Below, in pieces: positions 25,312 to 34,653 of a DNA stretch of 64,000 nt (position 1 is the first letter of the stretch; each line of letters opens with the position of its first letter). The position numbers and the translations under genes were made by a program. The stretch spans positions 5,625,001 to 5,689,000 of the forward strand of contig NZ_CP011492.1 of the NCBI RefSeq assembly GCF_001011035.1, read 5' to 3'. Origin of the DNA: Streptomyces sp. CNQ-509. GTDB lineage: Bacteria > Actinomycetota > Actinomycetes > Streptomycetales > Streptomycetaceae. Under the pieces are notes generated by a model. That model was not told the DNA's origin and did no database searches. It saw only the letters and a program-made list of their open reading frames with translations.

Positions 25312-26589
25312 ATGGGCGCGAACACAGAGAAGCGGGCGTTACTGGCCACGGCAGCCGCGGTGCTGCTCGCCGCGGGCTGCGGGGACGACGGCGGCGAGGG
25401 GAGCGACGCCGCCGGGGGCGGGGCCCCGCTGGCGGAGGAGTGGCGGACGAAGGCCGTGGCGCACGAACCGGAGGACGTGTGGCTGCCGCCGCTCTGGGTC
25501 ACCGGTGACCGGGTCGTCGGCATCAGCACCGAAGGGGTCACAGGACACGACGCCAAGACCGGCAAGCCCGCCTGGGAACTGGCGCCGCCACCGGGCGCGG
25601 GACAGCCCTGCGCCGCCTCGCCGGCCGTGAACGCCGGCGGCGTCGGCGCGGTGCTGTTCGGCCCGGCGGACGCGAAACCCGGCGACGACTCCTGCGCGGT
25701 GCTCACGGTGGTCGACACCACGAGCGGCAAGCTGCTCTGGAGCAAGGACCTGACCTCCGGCGACAGCGCGTACCCGAGCGCCGACGTCATCCCCGTCAGC
25801 GTCGGCGAGGAGGCGGTCACCGTCGAGCTGATCGAGGACGGTCTGCACCGCTTCTCCCTCGACGGCGAGGAACTGCCCACCCCCGAGGTGACGGTGGGCG
25901 AGCAGTGCGACGACTTCTCCACCGACTGGCGGCACAGCGCCACCTCTCTGGTCGCCGTCGTGGACTGCCCCGACCTGACCGGCGCCGAGAACCACATCGC
26001 CGCGTACGACGCCGCGAGCGGCGAAGAGCTGTGGACCGCGGCGGACTTCACCGACGAGGACCAGCCCGCCCGGGTCGAGATCCTCACCGACGAGCCGCTG
26101 ACGGTCGCGACGCAGGAGCGGCTGGTGTCGTTCGGCGAGGACGGCAAGGTGCTGACCGACCTGCCGCTCAAGCGGCCCGACGGGTATCTCCACCTCGACC
26201 CGGGGGACTTCACCATCCGGGACTCGGTGCTGGTCACCAGCTACGACGACGCCACCAACGACTACGTGGGCATCGATCTGACCACCGGCAAGGAGCTGTG
26301 GAAGAAGGAGTTCGACTTCGCTCCGCACCCGCTGGCCCCCGGCGGCGGTTCCGGCGGCGAACTGGTCGCGCTCCGGGACGGCATGATCGAGGGCGAGAAG
26401 GCCATGGGCGAGTACCTGGCGCTGTGGGACGCGCGGAAGGGCGGCGAGCCCACGACCGCGGGCATGCTGCCGGAGAACGCGGGCTCCGCGCAGGCGGTGG
26501 CCAGCAGCGACGACGGCGGCGTGGTGTACGTGCTCGCCGAGCCCGAGGTCGGCGAGGAGGCGCTGCGGATCGAGGCGTACCGGCGGTAG
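25312..26589 (+). CDS. PQQ-repeat (beta-propeller) lipoprotein
   Basis: A 425-residue lipoprotein. The signal sequence KRALLATAAAVLLAAGC has a good lipobox (LAAGC), followed by an acidic spacer (GDDGGEGSD). The body has outer-strand repeats of the PQQ/BamB kind (DAKTGKPAWEL, DTTSGKLLWSKDL, DAASGEELWTAA, DLTTGKELWKKEF). It would sit outside the membrane and probably binds protein or peptidoglycan partners rather than PQQ. I chose the ATG of MGANTEKR over an upstream TTG because it gives a normal lipoprotein signal. Confidence 0.85.
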   Translation: MGANTEKRALLATAAAVLLAAGCGDDGGEGSDAAGGGAPLAEEWRTKAVAHEPEDVWLPPLWVTGDRVVGISTEGVTGHDAKTGKPAWELAPPPGAGQPCAASPAVNAGGVGAVLFGPADAKPGDDSCAVLTVVDTTSGKLLWSKDLTSGDSAYPSADVIPVSVGEEAVTVELIEDGLHRFSLDGEELPTPEVTVGEQCDDFSTDWRHSATSLVAVVDCPDLTGAENHIAAYDAASGEELWTAADFTDEDQPARVEILTDEPLTVATQERLVSFGEDGKVLTDLPLKRPDGYLHLDPGDFTIRDSVLVTSYDDATNDYVGIDLTTGKELWKKEFDFAPHPLAPGGGSGGELVALRDGMIEGEKAMGEYLALWDARKGGEPTTAGMLPENAGSAQAVASSDDGGVVYVLAEPEVGEEALRIEAYRR

Positions 26590-26794
26590 CGCGCCGGGCG
26601 GGGGCCGCCGCCGTGCGCCGGAGCGGACGGCGGCGCCCCCGCGACCGGCTGCCGGGGCGGCTCCGGACTCCCCGCCGCTGTACGGCAGTCGGGGACTCCG
26701 GCTGGCCCCCGTACGGGCCGGGGGGTGGCGCCCGCGGCCACGGGGGTGGCAGCCGGAGGGATCCGGCGGCGCCGCCGCCCTAGCGTTCCTGCGT

Positions 26795-27852
26795 ATGAGA
26801 ACTCCCGCGCCGCGCCCCTCGCGCCGCTCCCTGCTCGCCCTCGGCTCCGCCGCTGCCGCCGCGCCCGCGCTGGGCGCCGGCCCGCCCACGCCGGTACCGG
26901 CCACGGCCGGGTCCCCGACGCCCCGGACGACTTCGACGAGCTGGACATCGACGGGCTGCGCCGCCGCATGGCCGACGGGCGGCTCGACGCCGTCCGGCTC
27001 ACCCGCCACTACCTGGAGCGGATCGAGCGCATCGACCCCCTCCTCCGCTCGGTCATCGAGGTCAGTCCCGACGCGCTGCGCGAGGCGCGCAAGCTCGACC
27101 GGGAACGGCGGCCCCGCGGCCCGCTGCACGGCATGCCCGTGCTGCTCAAGGACATGTTCGAGACCGCCGACCCGATGCACACCACCGCCGGTTCCTACGC
27201 CCTGGAGGGGATGCGGGTCCGGAGGGACTCCGCCGTGGCGGCCCGGCTGCGCGCCGCCGGCGCCGTCATCCTGGGCAAGACCAACCTCAGCGAGTGGGCC
27301 GGCGGCATGTCCCTGACCCACCACGCCGGCTGGAGCGCCCGCGGCGGGCAGACCGCCAACCCGTACAAGCTCGACCGCTCACCACATGAGTCCAGCTCCG
27401 GCACCGGCGCCGCCGTCGCCGCCAACCTGTGCGTCGCCGGCATCGGCACCGAGATGAACGGCTCGATCCTCGACCCGTCGTCCGCCAACTGCGTCGTCGG
27501 CGTCAAGCCGACCGTCGGGCTCGTCGGCCGCGGCGGCATGATCCCCGGGGTGCCGAGCCAGGACAGCGTCGGCCCGATGGCCCGTACCGTACGGGATGCC
27601 GCGATCCTGCTCGGCACCCTCGACCTGATCCGCGGCGACGCCTACGGCGGCGGCTCCTCGACCCCCGCGGCGCTCGCCGGCTATCCGGCGGTGAGCGTGC
27701 CGGCGGGGTTCGCGTTCGGGCTGCCGGTCGGGCTGACGTTCATGGGGACGGCGTGGAGCGAACCGACGCTGCTGCGGCTGGCGTACGCGTACGAGCGCGC
27801 GACCGCGGTCCGCAGGCCGCCGGAGTACCGGGCGCCGGACGTCGGCCTGTAA
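26795..27852 (+). pseudogene. Secreted amidase (amidase signature family), broken
   Basis: The first frame encodes a Tat-like signal (RRSLLALGSAAAAAPALG), then shifts near 26910 into an amidase frame: DELDIDGLRRRMADGRLDAV, LHGMPVLLKDMF (catalytic Lys), SSSGTGAAVAANLC (Ser) and TEMNGSI, where TETDGSI or similar is usual. After VRDAAILLGTLD about 130 residues of the family are missing, and the frame rejoins at GSSTPAALAGYPAVSVPAGF. A frameshift, an in-frame deletion and drift in the catalytic loop together make this a dead gene. Confidence 0.8.
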
Positions 27853-27889
27853 GCCGCCCGCCGCGTCCGCCCGCCGTGCCCCGCGCGCG

Positions 27890-28822
27890 TCAGTGCGCGA
27901 TGCCGTCGATCAGCCCCCGCGCGCCCTGCCGCAGCAGCGCGAGGGCGACCGACGTGCCGAGGTCGGGCGGGGTGAGCCGGCCCGCGGACTCGTGGGCGTG
28001 GAGCACCGTCTTGCCGTCGGGGCTGAACACCCGGCCGCGCAGCCACAGTTCGTCCGGCGCCGCGGTGGCGAAGCCGGCGATGGGGCTGTTGCAGTGGCCC
28101 TGGAGCACGTGCAGGAACATCCGCTCGGCCATGGCCTCGCGGTACGTCTCCGGGTGGTTCAGGTCGCTGACGACGTCGATGGTCGCCGTGTCGTCCTCGC
28201 GGCACTGGAGCGCCAGGATCCCCGCGCCCAGCGGCGGGCACATCGTCTCCACCGGCAGCACCTCGGTGATGACGTCGGCGCGGCCGATGCGTTCGAGACC
28301 GGCCACGGCCAGCAGCAGCGCGTCGACCTCCCCGGCGTGGAGCTTCGCCAGCCGGCGGTTCGCGTTGCCGCGGAACGGCACGCACTCCAGGTGCGGGTAC
28401 GCGGCGGAGAGCTGGGCGATCCGGCGCACCGAGGACGTGCCGATCCGGGTGCCCGCGGGCAGGTCGTCGAGTCCAAGCCCGCCGGGGTGGACCAGCGCGT
28501 CGCGGATGTCGTCGCGGCGCAGGAACGCGGCGAACGTCGTCCCGGCCGGCAGCGGCCGGTCCGCGGGCACGTCCTTGACGCAGTGCACGGCCAGGTCCGC
28601 CTCCCCGCTGACCAGCGCGGCGTCGACCTCCTTGGTGAACGCGCCCTTGCCGTCGACCTGGGAGAGGTCGCCCAGCCACTTGTCGCCCGTGGTCTTCACC
28701 GGCACCACCGCGGTGCGGATGCCGGGGTGGTGGGCGGCCAGCTCGGCGCGGACGCGCTCGACCTGGGCGAGGGCCATGGGGGAGTCGCGCGAGACGATGC
28801 GGATGAGCTCGGGCACGGACAT
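27890..28822 (-). CDS. hemC: Porphobilinogen deaminase-like protein (hydroxymethylbilane synthase family)
   Basis: A 310-residue protein matching HemC over its length: IRIVSRDSPMALAQVERV, VKTTGDKWLG, GAFTKEVDAAL, AVHCVKDVPADRP, GTSSVRRIAQL, FRGNANRRLAKL. The dipyrromethane-binding Cys is kept but in GHCNSPIAG instead of the usual GGCxxP. The enzyme polymerises porphobilinogen to hydroxymethylbilane. No other haem gene is beside it, so it may be a second, stand-alone hemC. The ATG at MSVPELIR is preferred to a GTG three codons earlier. Confidence 0.88.
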   Translation of the reverse strand: MSVPELIRIVSRDSPMALAQVERVRAELAAHHPGIRTAVVPVKTTGDKWLGDLSQVDGKGAFTKEVDAALVSGEADLAVHCVKDVPADRPLPAGTTFAAFLRRDDIRDALVHPGGLGLDDLPAGTRIGTSSVRRIAQLSAAYPHLECVPFRGNANRRLAKLHAGEVDALLLAVAGLERIGRADVITEVLPVETMCPPLGAGILALQCREDDTATIDVVSDLNHPETYREAMAERMFLHVLQGHCNSPIAGFATAAPDELWLRGRVFSPDGKTVLHAHESAGRLTPPDLGTSVALALLRQGARGLIDGIAH

Positions 28823-28984
28823 GCCGTACACGATAGACCGTCAGAAACGGCCTCTTCGGACGGGCCCCGGCCCCGCGGTCGCGTACGCCTCGGACCTGCC
28901 TCGAACGCGTGCGCCGCCCGGGAGCCCGCGGGGCTCCCGGGCGGCGCATGTGCCGTCGGCGGCTCGGCCGGCGTTCCGCCGGAG

Positions 28985-30856
28985 CTACCTGACGCCCGGG
29001 ACGGTGAACGACGGCGGCCCCGCGGGGAGGTCCACCGTGTACTGCCTCAGGTACGTGTCGAGGTAGGGCGAGCGCTCGCCGCCGGTCGCCACGTCGTCGG
29101 CGGTGCCGTCCAGGGCCAGGTGCAGCGTCGCGTCACGCACCTCGATCGTCTCGCCGGACGGGGTGTCCCGCCACGAGCCGGTCTGGATCGTGCCGATCTC
29201 CACGGCCAGCACGTGCCCGGCCGCCAGCCGCCAGTCGGTCGACTTCAGGTCGACGGTGAACCGGCCGCGCTCCAGCAGCGAGACCTGCTCGTCGAACATC
29301 ACGGCGGTGCCGTCGGGGGCGACGTCGTAGAGCTTGAGCATGACGTTCCCCGCGCCCTTCGCGTTCAGCGCGATCCGCGGGGTGCCGGTGACGCGCACGT
29401 CCCGCTCAAGCGGCTTCGACCACGCGAAGAAACTCGACGTGACCTCGCCCGCCCGCTGCTGCTTCGCGGCCTCGGCGGCGAGTCCGTCCGGTGCGGCCGG
29501 CTCCAGGGCGGGCGCGTTCTCCATGTCCCACTTGCCGGACGGCTGCGCCGGCTTGCCGGGCGCCGCGCGGCCGGAGGCGGTGAGGTCGGCGCGGGCGGAG
29601 GCGCCGCCGTCGTCGACGTACGAGCCGCCGCCCAGGGGGATGCTCGCGCGCCGCTCGACGACCGGCCAGGTGCTCTGCGCGCGCCAGTCGCCGCTGTTGT
29701 CCTCCATGGCGTACTTCGGGTAACGGACGGCCGGCTTCTCGCCCTTCAGATACCGGTCGAAGAACGCGAGCGTCTCGTCGTACCAGCCCTCGCGCCCCAT
29801 CGCCAGCCGGCCGTCGGGCACGCGGTCGCCGCCGCGGACGTGGTCCCACTGGCCGAGCCAGCCGCGCTCGGGGCCACGGTGGTTGTCCAGGTACTCCTCC
29901 ATCTCCTCGGGCTTCGTGTTGGGCTCGATGAAGCCCTGCGTGACGAAGAGGGGGGTGTCGCTGCCCTTGGCCTGCCTCGCGAGGTCGCGCGCCTTCCAGT
30001 GCTCGCTGTCCTGGTCGGAGATCCGGTAGCCGGCGGAGTTCTCCGTCAGGCACTCCGGATGGGCCTCCTCCCAGCGGGCGTTGGCCGCGTAGCGGGGGTC
30101 GTCGTCGGCCATCGGGGGGATGGCGGCGATCGAGTTGTACGCGTCGGCGGTGCCGGTGACGTTGGGGCGCGGCACGCCGTTGGAGTAGATGTACTGGTAC
30201 ATGTCCCAGACCGGCTCCTGCGACACGACGGCCTTCAGGGCCCGCTGGTCCAGGTTGTTGCCGATCAGTCCGGTCACCCCGTCGTACGACTTGCCGTACA
30301 TGCCGACCGCGCCCGTCGACCACGGCCGGCCGGCGGCCCAGTCGATCGCGGCCTTCACGTCGGCCTGTTCGCCGGGGCCGGCCCAGTCGAGGCAGCCCGT
30401 CGAGCCGCCGAAGCCGCGCAGGTCGACCATGACGAAGGCGTAGCCGTTGGCGAAGACGTCGGCGCCCTCGATGAAGTCCTGGAACCGCGAGGAGGGCCCG
30501 GTGTGCGACCAGCCCTCGTCGCCGGTCGCCCCGGCGTGCGCGAAGTACGGCCCGACGGAGAGGATGACGGGCACCTCCTCGCCCTTCTCCAGCCCCTCGG
30601 GCAGCAGCACGTCGGCGTGCAGCTCGGTGCCGGAGCCGTCGGCGGAGGGGAAGTAGTGCTGGGTCCATTCCGCGCCCTCGGGCACGCGGTCGTTCTCGTC
30701 GTGCGTGACGGCATCGGTGGCGGTGGCGATACGGGCCTGGGGGCCGGCCGCGGTGGCTTCGGGCGCCGCGGTCGCGGGCCCGGCGAGCGCGCCGGTCGCC
30801 GCGAGGGTGGCGGCGAGTGCGGAGGCGGCCCAGGCGGCCGCGTGACGTCTCTTCAC
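28985..30856 (-). CDS. Secreted CocE/NonD-family (X-Pro dipeptidyl-peptidase-like) hydrolase
   Basis: A 623-residue exported serine hydrolase. A signal peptide (AAAWAASALAATLAATGALA) precedes the alpha/beta-hydrolase domain. The nucleophile is in GMYGKSYDG, the acidic residue probably in TQGFIEPNT, and the His in GQWDH. A C-terminal jelly-roll domain (TSSFFAWSKPLERDVRVTG onward) completes the PepX/CocE layout. Substrates could be X-Pro peptides or esters. The GTG start has GGAGGAGC directly upstream, which decides it over longer frames. Confidence 0.88.
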   Translation of the reverse strand: MKRRHAAAWAASALAATLAATGALAGPATAAPEATAAGPQARIATATDAVTHDENDRVPEGAEWTQHYFPSADGSGTELHADVLLPEGLEKGEEVPVILSVGPYFAHAGATGDEGWSHTGPSSRFQDFIEGADVFANGYAFVMVDLRGFGGSTGCLDWAGPGEQADVKAAIDWAAGRPWSTGAVGMYGKSYDGVTGLIGNNLDQRALKAVVSQEPVWDMYQYIYSNGVPRPNVTGTADAYNSIAAIPPMADDDPRYAANARWEEAHPECLTENSAGYRISDQDSEHWKARDLARQAKGSDTPLFVTQGFIEPNTKPEEMEEYLDNHRGPERGWLGQWDHVRGGDRVPDGRLAMGREGWYDETLAFFDRYLKGEKPAVRYPKYAMEDNSGDWRAQSTWPVVERRASIPLGGGSYVDDGGASARADLTASGRAAPGKPAQPSGKWDMENAPALEPAAPDGLAAEAAKQQRAGEVTSSFFAWSKPLERDVRVTGTPRIALNAKGAGNVMLKLYDVAPDGTAVMFDEQVSLLERGRFTVDLKSTDWRLAAGHVLAVEIGTIQTGSWRDTPSGETIEVRDATLHLALDGTADDVATGGERSPYLDTYLRQYTVDLPAGPPSFTVPGVR

Positions 30857-31042
30857 ATGCTCCTCCGGAATGACGGTACGGAGTTGTGGGGGGACGGCGG
30901 CTGGGCGCACCCGGGAAAACCACACGTCGCGGGCGCGACCGGGACCGACGCGTGGAGCGTATGATCACTTCGCGTACACGTCAACGAGGCTTTGCGACCG
31001 GCCTGTTGGCCGGGGCCGTACGGGCTCCGTGCGGGGACGGCG

Positions 31043-32017
31043 CTACACCGCGACGCCCGCGGCGGCCGGCCGCGCGGCCTCCGGGGCGCGGCGGCGGGCG
31101 AGCAGCGGGCCGAGGGCCAGCAGCGCCAGGCCGGCCGCGGACCAGCCGGCGAGGACCGCGAGCGGGCCCGCGGCGCCGTTGCCGTCGAAGTAGGCGACGG
31201 AGCGGACCAGGGAGCCGCCCGCGCCCGGCGGCAGCCACTGGCCGAGCGTCCCCACCGGCTCGGGGAGCAGCTCGGGGGCCGAGGTGACGCCCGAGAACGG
31301 GTTGCCGAGGAGCATCACCAGCAGACTGCCGGCCCCCATCCCGGCCCGGCCGAGCACCGCGGCGAGGCCCCCGACCGCCCCGGCGCCCGCGAGGACCGTC
31401 AGGCCGAGCGCACCGGCCTCCGCCCACCAGTCGCCGGCCAGGGCGCCGAGCCAGCTGTCCGCGAGCGCGGCGGCGACCAGGCCGATGGCCGCGGCCGCGC
31501 CCACCGCGGCGAGCACTCCGCGACCGCCCCGCAGCCCCAGCAGGGTGACCAGCCCGCCGACCAGGAGGCCGGCCAGCGCGAGCGGCAGGACGCTGGAGTT
31601 GAGGGCGGAGCCGCGGGGGTCCGCGGACGGCAGCGGGACCACGTCCCGGATGGGCAGCGGCCGCCCGGCCCGCTCCCCGGCGGCCTCGGTGAGCACCTGC
31701 GCCACGCTGGGCCCGGCGGCGGTGGCCACCAGCAGCTCGGGCCCGCCGGGGGAGGCGACGACGGCGCCGTAGACCTCGCGCTCCTCGATCGCGGTACGGG
31801 CCGCGTCCGCGTCGGCGTACTCGTGCACCTCGAAGGCGCCCTCGCGCTCCGCGAGTTGCGCCTTGAGCGGCGCGGTGGCCTGCGCGCGTCCCGCGACGCC
31901 GAGGGGCAGGTCACGCGGCGCGAGCCGGGCGTTGGGCCAGACGAACGCCCAGAGGGCGAGGGCCACGAGGGCGGGGACCAGGACGACGACCGCGAGCACG
32001 CTGCGGGTGGAGGACAT
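31043..32017 (-). CDS. Membrane protein, ABC-2/DUF3533-like exporter component
   Basis: A 324-residue integral membrane protein. One N-terminal transmembrane helix (LAVVVLVPALVALALWAFVW) precedes an extracytoplasmic domain of about 120 residues (LPLGVAGRAQATAPLKAQLA), then about five helices with NPFSGVTSAPELLPEPVGT and QWLPPGAGGSLVRSVAYFDG between them. This is the layout of ABC-2 permeases and YhgE/Pip-like proteins. It is divergent from a TetR gene whose operators fill the gap, so it is probably a TetR-controlled export function. Substrate unknown. Confidence 0.78.
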   Translation of the reverse strand: MSSTRSVLAVVVLVPALVALALWAFVWPNARLAPRDLPLGVAGRAQATAPLKAQLAEREGAFEVHEYADADAARTAIEEREVYGAVVASPGGPELLVATAAGPSVAQVLTEAAGERAGRPLPIRDVVPLPSADPRGSALNSSVLPLALAGLLVGGLVTLLGLRGGRGVLAAVGAAAAIGLVAAALADSWLGALAGDWWAEAGALGLTVLAGAGAVGGLAAVLGRAGMGAGSLLVMLLGNPFSGVTSAPELLPEPVGTLGQWLPPGAGGSLVRSVAYFDGNGAAGPLAVLAGWSAAGLALLALGPLLARRRAPEAARPAAAGVAV

Positions 32018-32041
32018 CGGGGGCCTCGATCGTAAAGAGAA

Positions 32042-32062
32042 GGATCGTTCGTTTTACGATCC
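32042..32062. promoter_or_regulatory. TetR operator A
   Basis: GGATCG and CGATCC arms flank a core CGTTCGTTTTACG. The core recurs in operator B. The site lies 25 bp before the membrane-protein start. Confidence 0.68.
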
Positions 32063-32100
32063 TCACTCTGCGCGGGATGCTCGCGACTTGTCAAGAAGGA

Positions 32101-32116
32101 ACGTTCGTTTTAACGT
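32101..32116. promoter_or_regulatory. TetR operator B
   Basis: ACGTTCGTTTTAACGT has ACGTT/AACGT arms and shares CGTTCGTTTTA with operator A. It lies 7 bp before the TetR ATG, a good position for autorepression. Confidence 0.65.
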
Positions 32117-32123
32117 AGCGGCC

Positions 32124-32738
32124 ATGGCTCGCGTATCCCAGGCCCATCTGGACGCCCGGCGCCGGCAGATCCTGGACGGCGCGCGGCGCTGCTTCACGCG
32201 CAACGGGTTCCACGCCACGTCCATGCAGGACGTCTTCCAGGAGACCGGGCTCTCCTCCGGCGCCGTCTACCGCTACTTCCGCGGCAAGAACGACCTGATC
32301 ACGGCCGTCGCCGAGGAGGCGTTCGAGCGGATGCGGCTGGCCTTCGAGTCCGCGAGCCACGAGGCCCCGCTGCGCCCCCTCGCCGACGTGATCGACGGGG
32401 TGCTCACCCACGTGCTGGAAGAGCAGGCCCGCACCTCGGGAGTGGACCGGCCGGGCGCGTTCGCCGAGCTGATCGTGCAGGTCTGGAGCGAGACCCTGCG
32501 GGACGAGGGGCTGGCCGCGACGCTGAACGCCGGCTACGACCGGATGCGCGCCATGTGGGGCAAGGTCGTCCGCACCTACCAGGAAGCCGGCCACCTGCGC
32601 GCCGACGTCCCGACCGACCACCTCGTACGCGCCCTCATGGCGCTCGTCCAGGGGTTCATCCTGCAGCAGGCCGTCTTCAAGGACGTCGAGGCCGAACTCC
32701 GCAGCGGCCTGCGCGCCCTGCTGTCGCCGCACGCCTGA
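32124..32738 (+). CDS. TetR-family repressor
   Basis: A 204-residue regulator. The N-terminal HTH is clear (RRRQILDGARRCFTRNGFHA, TSMQDVFQETGLSSGAVYRY, FRGKNDLI) and the C-terminal ligand domain resembles TetR_C_6-type families. It is divergent from the membrane-protein gene with two matched palindromes between them, so it probably represses both genes and responds to an exported compound. The ATG follows AAGGA loosely. Confidence 0.9.
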   Translation: MARVSQAHLDARRRQILDGARRCFTRNGFHATSMQDVFQETGLSSGAVYRYFRGKNDLITAVAEEAFERMRLAFESASHEAPLRPLADVIDGVLTHVLEEQARTSGVDRPGAFAELIVQVWSETLRDEGLAATLNAGYDRMRAMWGKVVRTYQEAGHLRADVPTDHLVRALMALVQGFILQQAVFKDVEAELRSGLRALLSPHA

Positions 32739-32750
32739 GCGCGCGGCCGG

Positions 32751-33872
32751 TCAGCCGCAGAAGGCCGCGTCCAGGAGCGCGTCCACGGAGTCGTCGAGGT
32801 CGGCGCGGTGCTCGGGCGTGAGCGCGACGGTGACGTGGCGACGCAGGTCCGGGGTGGTGAACGACCAGCTCTGGTACGCCAGCGCGTCGCCGTCGTTGCC
32901 GTACACCGTGACTCCGCACGAGGTCTCTTGCCAGGCCAGCCCCAGCCCGTACGTCCGGTCCCCGGACGAGGGCGTGCGCATCTCCGCCAGCAGGTGGTCC
33001 GGCAGCAGCCGCCCGCCGAGCAGCGCGGCGAGGAAGCGGTCGAGATCGCCGGCCGTGGAGATCATCTCGCCGCTCGCGCCGAAGAGCGACGGGTTCATCT
33101 CCGTGAAGTCGGCGAGCTGAATCCCGCCGGCCCGCCCGACCGGGACGTAGCCGCGCATGTGCGCGCCGCGGATCCGCGGGTACGTCCCGGGCAGCGAGGT
33201 GGCGTGCAGCCGCAGCGGCCGGAGGATCCGCCGCCCGATCTCCTCTGCGTACGGGCGCCCGGTGGCCTCCTCGATGATCCGGCCGAGCAGGAGGTAGCCG
33301 GTGTTGGAGTACGCGTAGGCCGTGCCCGGCGGCGTGGAGGTCGGGGGATGGGCGACGGCGCGCCTGATCTGCTCCTCCGGGGTCCACGTCCGCGACCGGT
33401 AGTCCAGGAACGCCGGGTCCGGCGGCACGGTCAGGGTGCGCTTGTAGTCGTAGAGGCCGCTGGTGTGGCCCAGCAGGTGCCGCACGGTGATGCGGCGGCC
33501 GTCCGGGACGGCGCCCGGCAGCCAGTCCTCGACCGGGTCGTCCAGCCGCAGCCGCCCCTCGCCGGCGAGTTGCAGCACGACGGTGGCGACGAAGGTCTTC
33601 GTGATGCTGCCGATCCGGAAGCGCCCGCGCGCCGGGACCGCCCGCGTCGTGTCCCGCTCGGCGACGCCGCCGGTGACCCGCCACACCCGGCGCCCGTCGC
33701 GTACCTCCACGAGCCCGCCCACCGCACCCTCGGCCACCAGCCCGTCCAGCCGCTTCCGCAACTCCGCCGCCCCGGGCGGCTCGTCGCCGTCCCGCGGCGG
33801 GGCGGCGGCCGACCCGGCCACCACCGCCAGCACCGTCGCCGCCGCCACCAGCACACCCCGTACCCGCTTCAC
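32751..33872 (-). CDS. Secreted serine hydrolase, class C beta-lactamase/D-Ala carboxypeptidase fold
   Basis: A 373-residue exported protein with a signal peptide (VLVAAATVLAVVAGSAAA). The active-site motifs are SxxK as GSITKT and YxN as YSNTGY; the third motif appears as GNDGDA in place of HxG. The body has HLLGHTSGL, usual for beta-lactamase-related hydrolases. It acts outside the membrane on D-Ala-D-Ala peptides or esters. The GTG at VKRVRG is chosen as it gives a normal signal peptide; it converges on tetR with only 12 bp between. Confidence 0.87.
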   Translation of the reverse strand: MKRVRGVLVAAATVLAVVAGSAAAPPRDGDEPPGAAELRKRLDGLVAEGAVGGLVEVRDGRRVWRVTGGVAERDTTRAVPARGRFRIGSITKTFVATVVLQLAGEGRLRLDDPVEDWLPGAVPDGRRITVRHLLGHTSGLYDYKRTLTVPPDPAFLDYRSRTWTPEEQIRRAVAHPPTSTPPGTAYAYSNTGYLLLGRIIEEATGRPYAEEIGRRILRPLRLHATSLPGTYPRIRGAHMRGYVPVGRAGGIQLADFTEMNPSLFGASGEMISTAGDLDRFLAALLGGRLLPDHLLAEMRTPSSGDRTYGLGLAWQETSCGVTVYGNDGDALAYQSWSFTTPDLRRHVTVALTPEHRADLDDSVDALLDAAFCG

Positions 33873-34103
33873 CCGGTCCACCCGCGCTCTCGTCTCGCCC
33901 GTCCCGTACGCGACGAGCCTGCGGCAGGCGGTGGCGGGAGACGATGGGGCTGGTCGGAGTTCCGCACCGGGGGTTGTCCCCACCCGGCGTCCGGCCGGGC
34001 ACGCCCCGAGGCGCGCGACCGTCCGGACGCGCGCCTCCGGGCAGGACCCGGCCGCGGAGGGGCGGGAGACAACTGCCCGCTCCGCGGCCGGAGTCGAGGA
34101 CCG

Positions 34104-34556
34104 TCACATACGCGTTCGCGCCTGGCGCTTGAACGCCACGGTCAGACCCATGGCGAGCAGCCCGAGCAGGGCGGTGACACCGCCGACGAAGCAGTTGGCC
34201 CAGATGGCGGCGGTCGGCGCGCCGTTCGTCACGGTGACCACCCAGGGGGAGATGACCAGCCAGGCGCCGAGGGGAATCGTCAACCATGCCAGGCCGGACG
34301 TCCGCTCCGGGGCGAGTGCCAGCCCGAGCCCGATCAGGGCGACGGCGATGCCGACGATCAGGTTGTTGATAGTGAGGTTGGTGTTCCCCGTGAAGTGCAC
34401 GACCCAAGGCGAAATCGCGGCGAACAGGCCGGCCAGAAGGATCAGTCCTTCGAGGGCAATCACACCACCTCTGGCCGCCGTGCGATCGAGCCGGTCCCGC
34501 ATCTCCACTACATCGGGGTGCGAGGTCATCTCAGTGGTGTGCTGCTGATTCGACAT
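34104..34556 (-). CDS. SPW-repeat membrane protein
   Basis: A 150-residue protein with four hydrophobic segments and two SPW motifs, AISPWVVHFTG and VISPWVVTVTNG, which define the SPW repeat family. A charged N-terminus (HPDVVEMRDRLDRTAARG) precedes the first helix. Such proteins are small stress- or differentiation-associated membrane proteins of unknown activity. The ATG of MSNQQHT has a GGAGG site. Confidence 0.88.
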   Translation of the reverse strand: MSNQQHTTEMTSHPDVVEMRDRLDRTAARGGVIALEGLILLAGLFAAISPWVVHFTGNTNLTINNLIVGIAVALIGLGLALAPERTSGLAWLTIPLGAWLVISPWVVTVTNGAPTAAIWANCFVGGVTALLGLLAMGLTVAFKRQARTRM

Positions 34557-34653
34557 GGTTGCCGCCTCCTCTCCAGAGACAGAGTCGGATGCATCCCTTT
34601 TCGTATGATACGCCTGTTTGGGTGACTCTGCGTGGTGAGGGCTTCCGGCCCGG

